From contig NZ_JACOII010000006.1 in NCBI RefSeq assembly GCF_016306625.1, positions 92,240-156,239 of the forward strand: a stretch of 64,000 bases of DNA, given 5' to 3'. Below are positions 51,612 to 60,647 of the stretch, one piece after another (within the stretch, counting starts at the first letter, position 1; every line of letters begins with the position of its first letter). The notes under the pieces were generated by a model. That model did not search any database, had not been told where the DNA came from, and saw only the letters and a program-made list of their open reading frames with translations. The DNA comes from Xenorhabdus lircayensis. Lineage in GTDB: Bacteria > Pseudomonadota > Gammaproteobacteria > Enterobacterales > Enterobacteriaceae. Position numbers and translations under genes: made by a program.

Positions 51612-52796
51612 ATGGGAAATATGAAGATACTAAATATTATGCTCTTATCTATATCAACAATGATAACTTCTAATGCTTTAGCCCATGAGATTAGAGCAAG
51701 AGATTTAGGCATTCCTTTATCTGGGGTAACAGGGAAGTATAATGCGATTACAGATGTTAACGGTGTACAAGTTGGCTATTCGACCATAATAGAAGGCGAT
51801 GGAACGATAGAGGTTGGAAAAGGTCCAATAAGAACAGGCGTGACAGCTATATTGCCAAGAGGAAAACGATTTAGCCCTGTATTTTCCAGTATATTTTCTT
51901 TAAATGGCAATGGAGATATGACGGGGAGTCAATGGGTTGAAGAAAGTGGTTTCTTGGAAACTCCAATATTAATAACCAACACTCATAGTGTTGGTGTTGT
52001 TAGGGACTCAACAATTAGCTGGATGATTGATAACAACCTAACATCACCACTAAAAGATGATTTATTTTGGTTATTACCTGTGGTTACAGAAACGTGGGAT
52101 GGAATATTAAATGATATAAATGGTATGCATGTAAAAAAAGAACATGTATATGACGCCTTAAATAGCGCCAAATCAGGCGCTATAGAAGAAGGTAATGTTG
52201 GTGGTGGAACAGGAATGAACCTTTTTAATTTTAAGGGAGGTACAGGTACTTCATCGCGAATTTTAGATAAAAAAGATGGAGGGTATACCGTTGGAGTTCT
52301 TGTTCAAGGCAACTTTGGTGATAGGGATGACTTGATTATTGCAGGAGTTCCAGTTGGTAAAGAAATAAAGGAGCTTAAACAGGTATACCATGGAGACAAG
52401 AAAAAACTAAAGGATGCTGGTTCCATAATAGTAGTCGTTGCCACTGATGCACCATTGGCTCCTCACCAATTAGATAAAATAGCTAAAAGAGTATCTCTTG
52501 GGCTTGCAAGAGTAGGTGGTGTTGCCAGGAATACTAGCGGTGAGATATTTATTGCATTTTCAACTGCAAATAATGATGCATTTTCTAGGGAAGATGTTAG
52601 AACAATAAAAATACTGCCAAATGACAAACTAGATCCTTTGTATGAGGCAACAATAAATGCAACAGAAGAGGCAATAATTAATGCTATGATCGCAGCCAAA
52701 AAAATGGTGGGGAGAAATGATAATACTTCGTATTCTATCCCTAAAGAGAGGGTTATGGAAATATTAAAAAAACATAATATACTTGTGGAAGGTTAG
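51612..52796 (+). CDS. Exported P1-family aminopeptidase (DmpA/BapA-like)
   Basis: 394 residues beginning with a signal peptide (MKILNIMLLSISTMITSNALA after MGN); ATG 51612 has AAGGAG eight bases upstream. Peptidase family S58/P1 features: RARDLGIPLSGVTGKYNAIT (20-residue opening), VGGGTGMNLFNFKGGTGTSS with the autocleavage site just before a Ser near 215, and VATDAPLAPHQLDKIAKRVS (split: TDAPLAPHQLDKIA). These are Ntn-fold enzymes that self-cleave and remove D-amino acids or beta-amino acids from peptide N-termini. Periplasmic location is inferred. It stands alone, with a 112-bp gap to the next gene. A role in peptide natural-product metabolism is possible but unsupported. Confidence 0.93.
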   Translation: MGNMKILNIMLLSISTMITSNALAHEIRARDLGIPLSGVTGKYNAITDVNGVQVGYSTIIEGDGTIEVGKGPIRTGVTAILPRGKRFSPVFSSIFSLNGNGDMTGSQWVEESGFLETPILITNTHSVGVVRDSTISWMIDNNLTSPLKDDLFWLLPVVTETWDGILNDINGMHVKKEHVYDALNSAKSGAIEEGNVGGGTGMNLFNFKGGTGTSSRILDKKDGGYTVGVLVQGNFGDRDDLIIAGVPVGKEIKELKQVYHGDKKKLKDAGSIIVVVATDAPLAPHQLDKIAKRVSLGLARVGGVARNTSGEIFIAFSTANNDAFSREDVRTIKILPNDKLDPLYEATINATEEAIINAMIAAKKMVGRNDNTSYSIPKERVMEILKKHNILVEG

Positions 52797-52824
52797 CTAA
52801 AATCTGCACCTTGATTTGAAAAAA

Positions 52825-52863
52825 CGACTTTGATTGAAGGTTATGAATCTGAAATCAAAGTCG
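52825..52863 (+). terminator. Candidate terminator of the peptidase gene
   Basis: CGACTTTGATT and AATCAAAGTCG form a perfect 11-bp stem around a 17-base loop. No T tract follows, so the terminator call is tentative. Confidence 0.45.
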
Positions 52864-52913
52864 GTAACTCCCACGCTTCTGTACAATAAAATAACTTTAT
52901 AAATTCATTTCTT

Positions 52914-53858
52914 ATGCGTAAAAAAAATAATATTATCAAATCACTAAATGAACTTTTAACACCGTTCGCTGAAAATGCTCCCGGTGTTGTATACATGGCT
53001 AAATATGACAGCGGTTTAACCTATCAAGGTTCTATAGGTTTAGATTGTTTAGAATCACAGAAACCGCTTTCAATAGACAGCGTATTTAATATTGCTTCAG
53101 TTTCAAAACAATTCACTGCATTTGCAATTCTGTTGTTAGAAAGTGACGGTAGTTTATCGTTAGATGATTCAATCATAAAATACCTACCTGATTTGGGTGA
53201 TTATGCAAAACCCGTCACCTTGCTTCACTTAATTTATCATACTGGCGGATTGGTTGATTATATGGAGTTGGCTGAATCAGTTGGCATTAGTGAACAAGAT
53301 CCGTTGACGATTAAACAATCGTTACATCACTTATATGCTCAATCCAAAGCGGTATTTGCATCAGGAACCGCTTTTGAATATAGCAATACCGGATATTTCT
53401 TACTGGCACAAGTGGTTGAAAAAATCAGCGGGATGAAATTGAGCGAATTAAGCCAAGAGCGTATGTTTAGGCCACTCGGAATGAAGAATACATTCATTGT
53501 TAATGAATACCCAATAGCTGTCGAATTTGCACATGCATATGGTCAAGAAGATCAGCTACTTGAATCCTTATGGACACACACGGGGGATGGGGCGGTACAC
53601 TCAACAGTTGGAGATCTCATGTTATGGGGCGAAAATTTAACTTGCGGCAGAGTAGGTGGAGAAGCATTAATTCAGCGTATGATTCAAGCATTACCAGAAA
53701 AAACACCTATCGGAGATACAGTTAAAAATCACGAACTTTATGCATTTGGTTTAGAACATCACAACCACTTAGCAGAGCCGAGTTTAGAGCATTCCGGTGG
53801 ATGGGCAGGTTACAGAGCTTATTTTATACGTTTTCCAAAATCACGCATTAAGTTATAA
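52914..53858 (+). CDS. Beta-lactamase-fold serine hydrolase, probably C-terminally truncated
   Basis: 314 residues. The class C/penicillin-binding motifs are present: S-V-S-K at 62-65 (IASVSKQFTAF), Y-S-N near 153 (FEYSNTGYFLL) and H-S-G-G near 291 (LEHSGGWAGYRAYF). There is no signal peptide, so it should be cytosolic. Relatives usually run 30 or more residues past the HSGG strand into a final helix; here the protein ends at RFPKSRIKL, suggesting loss of the last strand and helix. It may be inactive. Substrate unknown; esterase, D-amino-peptidase and beta-lactamase relatives all share these motifs. Confidence 0.83.
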   Translation: MRKKNNIIKSLNELLTPFAENAPGVVYMAKYDSGLTYQGSIGLDCLESQKPLSIDSVFNIASVSKQFTAFAILLLESDGSLSLDDSIIKYLPDLGDYAKPVTLLHLIYHTGGLVDYMELAESVGISEQDPLTIKQSLHHLYAQSKAVFASGTAFEYSNTGYFLLAQVVEKISGMKLSELSQERMFRPLGMKNTFIVNEYPIAVEFAHAYGQEDQLLESLWTHTGDGAVHSTVGDLMLWGENLTCGRVGGEALIQRMIQALPEKTPIGDTVKNHELYAFGLEHHNHLAEPSLEHSGGWAGYRAYFIRFPKSRIKL

Positions 53859-53971
53859 GATTGCCGATATATTGATAAATTAATTATAAACCAATTGGAT
53901 AGTTTTAATTTGAAAAATCAGTCATATTTATGTTACAACCGTGCTATCTTCATTTAAATTAAAATTATCAC

Positions 53972-54898
53972 ATGATTAAATATATTTTTCTTTTTTCCCT
54001 GCTGAGTTTGTCTTTTTCTGCCAAAAGCATAGGGGATTTTTCTACTCATACTCTAACTTCTGACGATAAAAAAGATATTACTTATTACCTATTTCAAAGA
54101 AATAATGGGAAATCTAAAAATCTATTGGTTCTCATTCAGGGATCTGATTGTAAGAGTGCCATACGAAATGAAAACATGATAAAAAAGTTTGGGCAGGTTA
54201 TCCCTGAAAGCGATCTTTTACTGGTTGAAAAATATGAACTTAATGAAAAATCATCAAATCAAGATGATGTAATAATAGACGAGAATCACTGTCCTAAGGC
54301 ATATATTTTAAATGATTCACCTAAAAAAAGGGTGTCGGACTATATTGCTGTCATTGAGCTCTTAAAAAACAATTATAAAAAAGTCATTTTATTAGGTGGA
54401 AGTGAAGGTGCCATTATTGCCAATTTAGTGACAGCAAATTCTGATGTTAGCGATGTGACAATATCGATTAACGGCGGCGGTCGCTATTTTAGTGATGATG
54501 TCATTTACAGTATGAAAAAAAATCATAACGGAGAAGAAGTCGAAGTAGATGACACACTCAAAAAACTGAATGAGTTTTTTTCTTTGATTAAAGAAAATAA
54601 GCTACCTGAAGACTTTGTCACTAGCGACCACGGTACTCGTTGGTGGAAAGACACATTATCCATTGACAATCAATCAGTAATATCATCAATACAGTCACCT
54701 ATGCTTATTATACAAAATATGAGTGATATCAATGTTGATGTTAATTCATTCAACAAAATGCGACATCAAATTAACAAAAAAAACATTACTTTTATGACAT
54801 ATGAAAACCTTGACCATTTTTTTAAAAACAGAGAAAAAGAAGATGAATCATCGATTGTGATTGAAGATATTAAAAAATGGTTTAAACAGCTACATTAA
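53972..54898 (+). CDS. Exported alpha/beta-hydrolase-like protein
   Basis: 308 residues with a signal peptide (MIKYIFLFSLLSLSFSAKSIG). The nucleophile elbow is GGSEGAI near 150 (Ser in G-x-S-x-G), the acid is probably Asp in MSDINVD near 255 and the His in NLDHFF near 280, the standard alpha/beta-hydrolase order. Two Cys residues (CKSAI and NHCPKAY) could form a disulfide. Strongly AT-rich coding sequence. No specific family or substrate is recognised. Confidence 0.8.
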   Translation: MIKYIFLFSLLSLSFSAKSIGDFSTHTLTSDDKKDITYYLFQRNNGKSKNLLVLIQGSDCKSAIRNENMIKKFGQVIPESDLLLVEKYELNEKSSNQDDVIIDENHCPKAYILNDSPKKRVSDYIAVIELLKNNYKKVILLGGSEGAIIANLVTANSDVSDVTISINGGGRYFSDDVIYSMKKNHNGEEVEVDDTLKKLNEFFSLIKENKLPEDFVTSDHGTRWWKDTLSIDNQSVISSIQSPMLIIQNMSDINVDVNSFNKMRHQINKKNITFMTYENLDHFFKNREKEDESSIVIEDIKKWFKQLH

Positions 54899-55003
54899 AT
54901 AAACGCGCTAACATAGTTGGTATAAACCTGAACATATACACTTCCCATTTAGCCATTTGGTAATCAAATATAAAAAGTAGCCAATTGTATCCAATACCAG
55001 CCG

Positions 55004-55160
55004 CCCTACAAATACGTTTACTATCCCGATAAAGCGTCTGCATACGGTAAGGCATTACATCAGCTCAAGAAGGAGCAGAAATATCCTGTCAATGGCCAGC
55101 AACGGCAAGTGAATTACACCTAAATAATCGGATTGAATGCGATCATATGAAATCCTCGAT
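55004..55160 (+). pseudogene. IS6-family transposase relic
   Basis: The frame from 55004 reads YYPDKASAYGKALHQLKKEQ then QQRQVNYT and stops at 55121; shifted by two bases it continues NNRIECDHMKSS. These match the catalytic core of IS6/IS26-type transposases (typically D-K-A-x-A-Y-G, Q-I-K-Y-x-N-N-x-I-E-C-D-H-G-K-L-K). The rest of the element is gone; no terminal inverted repeats were seen. It lies just before the GC-rich island. Confidence 0.82.
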
Positions 55161-55330
55161 CTTGCTCACAGATTTGCATATTTTTTCAGCTGGAAACGCT
55201 GTAAGTTACATGTATGTATCTAAATTCCCTATTTTTTTACATTTTAGCTACAAATTTGACTAAAATACAACCATTAAATATATTAAATCATAGGTTATAT
55301 TTTATGTATTCAATCCATCAGGAGGTAACC

Positions 55331-56761
55331 ATGCTGGTACCAACGCTCAGGCATTTCATTAATGGTCGGTATATTGAATCTAAAGGTTCCGAATATTTTG
55401 ATCTGGTTAGTCCGATCACTGGTGAATCTTATGCACGTTCTCCTAACGCGGGCGCAGCCGATGTTGATGATGCTTATGCATCAGCTAAAGAGGCGTTTAA
55501 AATATGGAGACGCAGCACACCCTCGGCACGTCAGCAGGCGTTGTTAGCGCTGGCTGACGCGGTGGAAAAAAACGCTGAACGTCTGATTGAGTCGCAGAGC
55601 CGCAATACAGGGCAGCTCAAGCACCTGATTGCTTCCGAGGAGGTTGCGACATCGGTGGATCATATCCGCTTCTTCGCTGGGGCAGCTCGTTTTCTGGAAG
55701 GCAAGGCTACAGCTGAATATCTTCCTGATATGACCACCAGTATCCGACGTGAACCGCTGGGCGTGGTGGGGCAGGTTACCCCATGGAACTATCCGTTGAT
55801 GATGGCGATATGGAAGATAGCACCTGCGCTGGCAGCAGGTAACACCGTGGTGCTTAAACCGAGCGATACCACGCCGGAGAGTACTCTGTTGCTGGCTGAA
55901 CTGGCCGCTCCGTTCTTCCCCGCCGGCGCCTTCAACGTGGTGCTGGGTAATGCCAGCGCAGGCGCACTGGTAGTTTCACACAAAACGCCGGCGATGGTTT
56001 CCATCACCGGTTCCGTACGTGCAGGTTTGCAGGTTGCCTCTTCGGCGGCGGCTAATCTCACCAGAGCACATCTGGAACTGGGTGGCAAAGCGCCGGTGGT
56101 TGTTTTTGCCGATGCGGATATGGACAAAGCGGTGGAGACCATTACTACCGCAGGGTACTTCAACGCGGGTCAGGACTGCACGGCAGCTTCACGTGTGCTG
56201 GTGCATGAATCTGTTCACGATATCTTCGTTACTAAACTGGCGGCGGCGGCTAAAGCCACCCGTTTTGGCGATCCAGAAGATAAAGAGGCGCTGTATGGGC
56301 CGCTTAATAATGTTAGCCAGATGGAGCAGGTCAAAGGGTTCATTGCGCGTCTGCCCGCTCATGCCCGTATCGAAACAGGAGGCCGTCAGGCCGATCGTTC
56401 GGGATATTACTTTGAACCTACGGTGATTACCGGTCTGGAGCAGTACGATGAAGTAATTCAGACCGAAATTTTTGGCCCTGTTATTACAGTGCAGAAGTTC
56501 CTAACAGAACAGGATGCTATCGAGAAAGCTAATGATGTGAAATACGGGTTGGCCTCCAGTGTCTGGACCCGCGACCATGGTCGCGCATTGCGCCTGTCTC
56601 GTGAGCTTGATTTTGGAACTGTCTGGATTAACACCCATATTCCTCTTACGGCAGAGGCACCGCATGGCGGCTTCAAGAACTCTGGATACGGTAAAGATCT
56701 GTCGGCTTATGGTTTCGATGAATATACGCGTATCAAACACGTAATGAGTTCCAACGACTAA
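55331..56761 (+). CDS. Aldehyde dehydrogenase, aminobutyraldehyde/succinate-semialdehyde type
   Basis: 476 residues from ATG 55331, which has AGGAGGT upstream; the longer frame from 55214 lacks one. ALDH signatures: VTPWNYPLMMAIWKIAPALA near 152 (20 residues), LELGGKAPVVVF near 252 with the general-base Glu, and FNAGQDCTAASRV near 286 with catalytic Cys. The GQDCTAA form resembles the gamma-aminobutyraldehyde dehydrogenase (YdcW/PuuC) group. With the GabT- and DAO-type neighbours it fits oxidation of the aldehyde formed from putrescine. First gene of a seven-gene co-directional, GC-richer cluster; 15 bp before the next ORF. Confidence 0.93.
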   Translation: MLVPTLRHFINGRYIESKGSEYFDLVSPITGESYARSPNAGAADVDDAYASAKEAFKIWRRSTPSARQQALLALADAVEKNAERLIESQSRNTGQLKHLIASEEVATSVDHIRFFAGAARFLEGKATAEYLPDMTTSIRREPLGVVGQVTPWNYPLMMAIWKIAPALAAGNTVVLKPSDTTPESTLLLAELAAPFFPAGAFNVVLGNASAGALVVSHKTPAMVSITGSVRAGLQVASSAAANLTRAHLELGGKAPVVVFADADMDKAVETITTAGYFNAGQDCTAASRVLVHESVHDIFVTKLAAAAKATRFGDPEDKEALYGPLNNVSQMEQVKGFIARLPAHARIETGGRQADRSGYYFEPTVITGLEQYDEVIQTEIFGPVITVQKFLTEQDAIEKANDVKYGLASSVWTRDHGRALRLSRELDFGTVWINTHIPLTAEAPHGGFKNSGYGKDLSAYGFDEYTRIKHVMSSND

Positions 56762-56776
56762 TACAGGACACCCATA

Positions 56777-57550
56777 ATGAATCAAAATAGATCTTCACGT
56801 GACCTGGTGGTGCGCGCACATCACGAGCTGTTTACTGACCGTGATGTGGGGGCGCTTGAGCGTTATTTTGCGCCGAATTTCATCGAACATTCCCCGTTGG
56901 TCAAAGATGGTCTTGCCGGACTACGTGAACGGGTTCAGGCACATCCTGAACTGCACCATGAAACGTATCGCGTACTACAGGACGGTGACCTCGTTGCTAT
57001 CCACGGCCGTTTTACGGGGTTAGATGATCAGCTGTTGGTCGGTTTCGATCTGTACCGGGTTGCCGATGGCCTAATCGTGGAGCACTGGGACGGCTTAGTG
57101 CCGCAGTCCTCGCCCAACGCCAGTGGCCGAACTCAGTTAGATGGCCCGACTGAAACGGGCCATAGCCATGACAGAGAGAAGAACCGCGAACTGGTGGTTA
57201 ACTTTTTCACCCGTACCCTGATCGAAGGACACTATGATGAATTTGGAAACTACACCAATGGTGAAGAGTTTCGCCAACACAGCCCTGATATTCCCGATGG
57301 TACGGCTGCGGTCATTGCGTTTCTTCAGCAACTCAAGAATGAAGGGCGGGGCCTGCAATATGCAAAAACCCATCGTACAGTAGCCGACGGGCAGTTTGTT
57401 CTGAGCCATTCGGAGGGGAGTATTGCCGGAGCACGTCACAGCTACTTTGAGCTATGGCGCATCGAGAACGGCAAAGTGGTTGAGCTTTGGGATGCCATCA
57501 CCCCGGTACCGGGGGATGCGCAAGCGCTGCATCGCCACGGTATTTTTTAG
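56777..57550 (+). CDS. Two-domain SnoaL-like (NTF2-fold) protein
   Basis: 257 residues made of two homologous halves. Half one (about 5-115): LVVRAHHELFTDRDVGAL, FIEHSPLV, LVAIHGRFTG, GLIVEHWDGL. Half two (about 133-250): LVVNFFTRTLIEGHYDEF, FRQHSPDIPDG, FVLSHSEGSI, GKVVELWDAI. The repeated H-S-P and the E-x-W-D endings mark the SnoaL-like polyketide-cyclase fold. Such small-barrel proteins range from cyclases to dehydratases and often have no known role. It sits directly after the aldehyde dehydrogenase, so a role in the same pathway is likely but undefined. Confidence 0.85.
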   Translation: MNQNRSSRDLVVRAHHELFTDRDVGALERYFAPNFIEHSPLVKDGLAGLRERVQAHPELHHETYRVLQDGDLVAIHGRFTGLDDQLLVGFDLYRVADGLIVEHWDGLVPQSSPNASGRTQLDGPTETGHSHDREKNRELVVNFFTRTLIEGHYDEFGNYTNGEEFRQHSPDIPDGTAAVIAFLQQLKNEGRGLQYAKTHRTVADGQFVLSHSEGSIAGARHSYFELWRIENGKVVELWDAITPVPGDAQALHRHGIF

Positions 57551-57603
57551 CGTTGTTTGCAGACAGTCTGAAATCTCATGTCATTTCAACCAGGAATTAG
57601 AGA

Positions 57604-58359
57604 ATGACGGCATATTCCATCATTTATGCACCGCTCGATCAGGCTACCCGAACCGAACAGGTTGTGGAACGTTTAAGTAACGCGATCATCTCCGGGATAT
57701 TACAGACTGATGAGCAGCTGCCTAACGAAAACGAGCTGGCGCGGCTGTTGGGTGTGTCACCGGTAACTGTTCGTGACGCCTTGAATACGCTGCGGGCCAG
57801 ACAGTTGATCGATACTCGGCGCGGACGTCATGGCGGTAGTTTTGTGTGCCAGGTCTCTGTTGAGACAATGCGGAAATATCACCCTCTGCGGCTGATGGCT
57901 TCAGGCGAACTGGCGGATTTCAGCGAGTTTCACTGTGCAGTGATCGGCCACAGCGCTAGGCTTGCGGCTCAACGTTCAACACCGGGTGAACTGAGAAAGC
58001 TTGGACAACTGATCGACAGCTTTGCGGCCGCGACTCAACCGGATGCCCGTATACAGACAGATATGCGCTGTCTATTAACTCTGGCATCCCAGTCACAGTC
58101 GGCCAGGCTTGCCAATCAGGAGCTGGAGATTCAGGCTGCATGGACGCCTTTGGTGGTGCTTCTGTACCGAGAGGCTGCCGTTCACAGTGAGGTGGCCGCC
58201 GCCTGGCGTACACTCTTGGCTGCTCTGTATAAGGGTGATGGCCTAACCTGCTACCAGCTGGCGCAGAAGATGATTACCCAAATTACCGACCACTTGCTTG
58301 AATACAAATTGCGTGTGGATACTGACGCGCCATTCTTGCAGAGATCTGATCGCGAGTAA
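57604..58359 (+). CDS. GntR-family regulator (FadR/FCD type)
   Basis: 251 residues. N-terminal winged helix (about 15-85) with NAIISGILQTDEQLPNENEL and LLGVSPVTVRDALNTLRARQ (each 20 residues), then an alpha-helical FCD-like effector domain. FadR/FCD regulators respond to organic or amino acids and usually control their own cluster. It lies inside the catabolic gene run and is the obvious candidate regulator. The FCD metal-binding His residues are not clearly visible. Confidence 0.93.
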   Translation: MTAYSIIYAPLDQATRTEQVVERLSNAIISGILQTDEQLPNENELARLLGVSPVTVRDALNTLRARQLIDTRRGRHGGSFVCQVSVETMRKYHPLRLMASGELADFSEFHCAVIGHSARLAAQRSTPGELRKLGQLIDSFAAATQPDARIQTDMRCLLTLASQSQSARLANQELEIQAAWTPLVVLLYREAAVHSEVAAAWRTLLAALYKGDGLTCYQLAQKMITQITDHLLEYKLRVDTDAPFLQRSDRE

Positions 58360-58395
58360 CGCGGCTGCATACATCCCAAGAGAGGGAGGAAGCAT

Positions 58396-59148
58396 ATGTA
58401 CAACGACATATACATAGAACGGGCCAGGAGCATCCTGAACGATATTCTGGTCACAGCGCAGCAGGCCACAGCAGCTCTAGCGGATGAGACAGCGCGTATT
58501 TTATTGGGGCTACCATTGTATCATACGGAAGGTGTCCGCTTGGCGCAGGAGCAACGCGGCGCATTGCAAAAACATATCCACGATATACTGCGTAACAACG
58601 CCTGGTGTAACGGGGCGGGATTTGCCAGCTATGCGGTACCGAAGGCGGTTGGGGAGGAGGACGGTTACTGGACGCTGGAGTGGTGGCGTCAGGAAGGGAA
58701 TACCATTCAGTATGCGCAGCTGGAACACAATCAGGAGCAACGCAGGCGTCTGGATTTCCGGTTGTTTGAGTGGTTCCGGCAGCCATCCAGCCGTCATCTT
58801 CCCGTTATTGACGGCCCCTATGTGGATTATGTCTGCAACGGTGCCTACACGATTACGATAGCCTATCCAGTGCTTATCGGTGAGGAGTTTGCCGGTGTTG
58901 CGGCGGTGGATATGCTGGTTTCGACGTTGGATCGGTTACTTCTGCCGGCTCTGGGCGCTATCGGTAAGCCAGCATTGATTATTAATGACGATGCGCGTGT
59001 CGTGACTTCGACAGTGCCGGGAGTGCGTTCAGGTTCGCTATTGAAGAGCCAAGACGTTAACCGGTCGGCCGATGGTGAAATACCTTCACTGCGTCTGGTG
59101 ATCCTGCCGTCATCACACACTGAATCACACAGGGCGTTTGTCTGCTGA
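58396..59148 (+). CDS. Soluble Cache-domain sensor protein without an output domain
   Basis: 250 residues after a GGGAGG ribosome site. The PDC/Cache fold is indicated by YWTLEWWRQEG near 94, FRLFEWFRQP near 121, DGPYVDYVCNGAYTITIAYP near 138 (20 residues) and GEEFAGVAAVDMLVSTLD near 164. Cache domains bind amines, amino acids or carboxylates, normally outside the cell as part of a kinase or chemoreceptor. Here there is no signal peptide, membrane helix or signalling domain, so it should be a cytosolic binding protein. Its place between a GntR regulator and a GabT-type gene suggests it binds the pathway's substrate. Confidence 0.85.
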   Translation: MYNDIYIERARSILNDILVTAQQATAALADETARILLGLPLYHTEGVRLAQEQRGALQKHIHDILRNNAWCNGAGFASYAVPKAVGEEDGYWTLEWWRQEGNTIQYAQLEHNQEQRRRLDFRLFEWFRQPSSRHLPVIDGPYVDYVCNGAYTITIAYPVLIGEEFAGVAAVDMLVSTLDRLLLPALGAIGKPALIINDDARVVTSTVPGVRSGSLLKSQDVNRSADGEIPSLRLVILPSSHTESHRAFVC

Positions 59149-59184
59149 AGCCCACTTATTCAGATTGCTCAGGAGTTTTTACTT

Positions 59185-60471
59185 ATGACTGAATCTATGT
59201 TAGCTAAAAGGCGCAGCGCGGCTATCGCAAAAGGCGTTGGCGTGACCACACAAGTCTATGTTGAGCGTGCGGAAAATGCTGAAATCTGGGATGCTCAGGG
59301 GCAACGCTATATTGATTTTGCCGCTGGTATCGCCGTGGTGAATACCGGCCACCGCCACCCGCGCGTCATTGCCGCCGCCAGAGAGCAGCTGGAACAGTTT
59401 ATCCATACCTGTCATCAGGTAGTGCCTTATGAAAATTATGTAGCGCTAGCCGAACGACTGAACCGTCTGGTGCCGGGTAATTTTGTGAAGAAGACCGTCT
59501 TTGTTACCACCGGGGCTGAGGCAGTAGAAAATGCCGTGAAGATCGCACGTGCCGCTACCGGGCGCAGCGGCGTGGTGGCTTTCAGCGGCGCTTTTCATGG
59601 CCGTACTTTCCTCGGTATGTCATTAACCGGCAAAGTAGCCCCATACAAAATGGGGTTCGGCCCGCTGGTTAGCGACGTTTATCGTGTTCCGTTTCCGGTA
59701 GGGCTGCACGGTATCAGCGTGGAACAGACGCTGAACGCACTGGAGAATCTCTTCAAAACCGATATTGAGCCCACGCGCGTCGCAGCCATCATCATCGAAC
59801 CGGTACAGGGAGAAGGTGGTTTCTATCCTGCACCTCCCGAACTGCTCAAATCCCTACGCGAAATTGCCGATCGCTACGATATTGTACTCATTGCCGATGA
59901 GATTCAAACCGGTTTCGCGCGTACAGGCAAACTGTTTGCCATGGAACATCATAAGGTTGCGGCCGATCTGACCACAATGGCAAAAGGTCTGGCGGGGGGA
60001 TTCCCGCTGGCGGCTGTAACGGGACGAGCAGAGCTGATGGATGCAGTGGTACCGGGTGGCTTGGGGGGAACCTATGGAGGTAACCCGGTGGCGATTGCGG
60101 CTGGCCATGCAGTGCTGGATGTGATCGAAGAAGAGAAGCTGGCTGCGCGTGCAACGCAGCTAGGAGAGCGGCTAAAACAATGTCTGCATGAACTGCGACC
60201 GCGTGTCCCGCAGATCACTGACGTGCGTGGGCTTGGGCTGATGATTGCAGTGGAGTTTAACCATGCGGACAGTCAGGAACCCGATGCCGGCTTTACCAAC
60301 GCGGTGCGTCAGAAAGCACTAGAACGTGGCCTGATTCTGTTGACGTGTGGTGTACACGGTAACGTGATCCGTTTCCTTCCACCGCTGACTATACCAAATG
60401 ATGTTTTTGACGAGGCACTAAACGTTCTGGAATCTGTGCTGCTCGATCTGAACGGTAAAGAGGGAAAGTAA
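59185..60471 (+). CDS. gabT: 4-aminobutyrate aminotransferase, GabT family
   Basis: 428 residues, GabT length. Class III aminotransferase motifs: YIDFAAGIAVVNTGHRHPRV near 47 (20 residues), FVTTGAEAVENAVKIARAAT near 107 (20 residues), LIADEIQTGFARTG near 234 and TTMAKGLAGGFPLAAVTG near 265 with the PLP lysine. It converts GABA (or 5-aminovalerate) and 2-oxoglutarate to the semialdehyde and glutamate. AGGAG precedes ATG 59185. With the aldehyde dehydrogenase it closes the route from putrescine to succinate. Confidence 0.95.
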   Translation: MTESMLAKRRSAAIAKGVGVTTQVYVERAENAEIWDAQGQRYIDFAAGIAVVNTGHRHPRVIAAAREQLEQFIHTCHQVVPYENYVALAERLNRLVPGNFVKKTVFVTTGAEAVENAVKIARAATGRSGVVAFSGAFHGRTFLGMSLTGKVAPYKMGFGPLVSDVYRVPFPVGLHGISVEQTLNALENLFKTDIEPTRVAAIIIEPVQGEGGFYPAPPELLKSLREIADRYDIVLIADEIQTGFARTGKLFAMEHHKVAADLTTMAKGLAGGFPLAAVTGRAELMDAVVPGGLGGTYGGNPVAIAAGHAVLDVIEEEKLAARATQLGERLKQCLHELRPRVPQITDVRGLGLMIAVEFNHADSQEPDAGFTNAVRQKALERGLILLTCGVHGNVIRFLPPLTIPNDVFDEALNVLESVLLDLNGKEGK

Positions 60472-60647
60472 TGGCCGGGAGCTCTAGTGTAAGAGTGATG
60501 CCTGAGTGAGCCAGTGTTTGGTTTGCTCAGCATTTTCCCTCCGATGGCTATTCTGCCGCTTAACCGATGGGCAGCTAAGGAGAGAGATTAACCCAAAATG
60601 AGCATGGCGGCAGGGAAAAACCCGCTGGTTCACAAGAGAGGACAACA

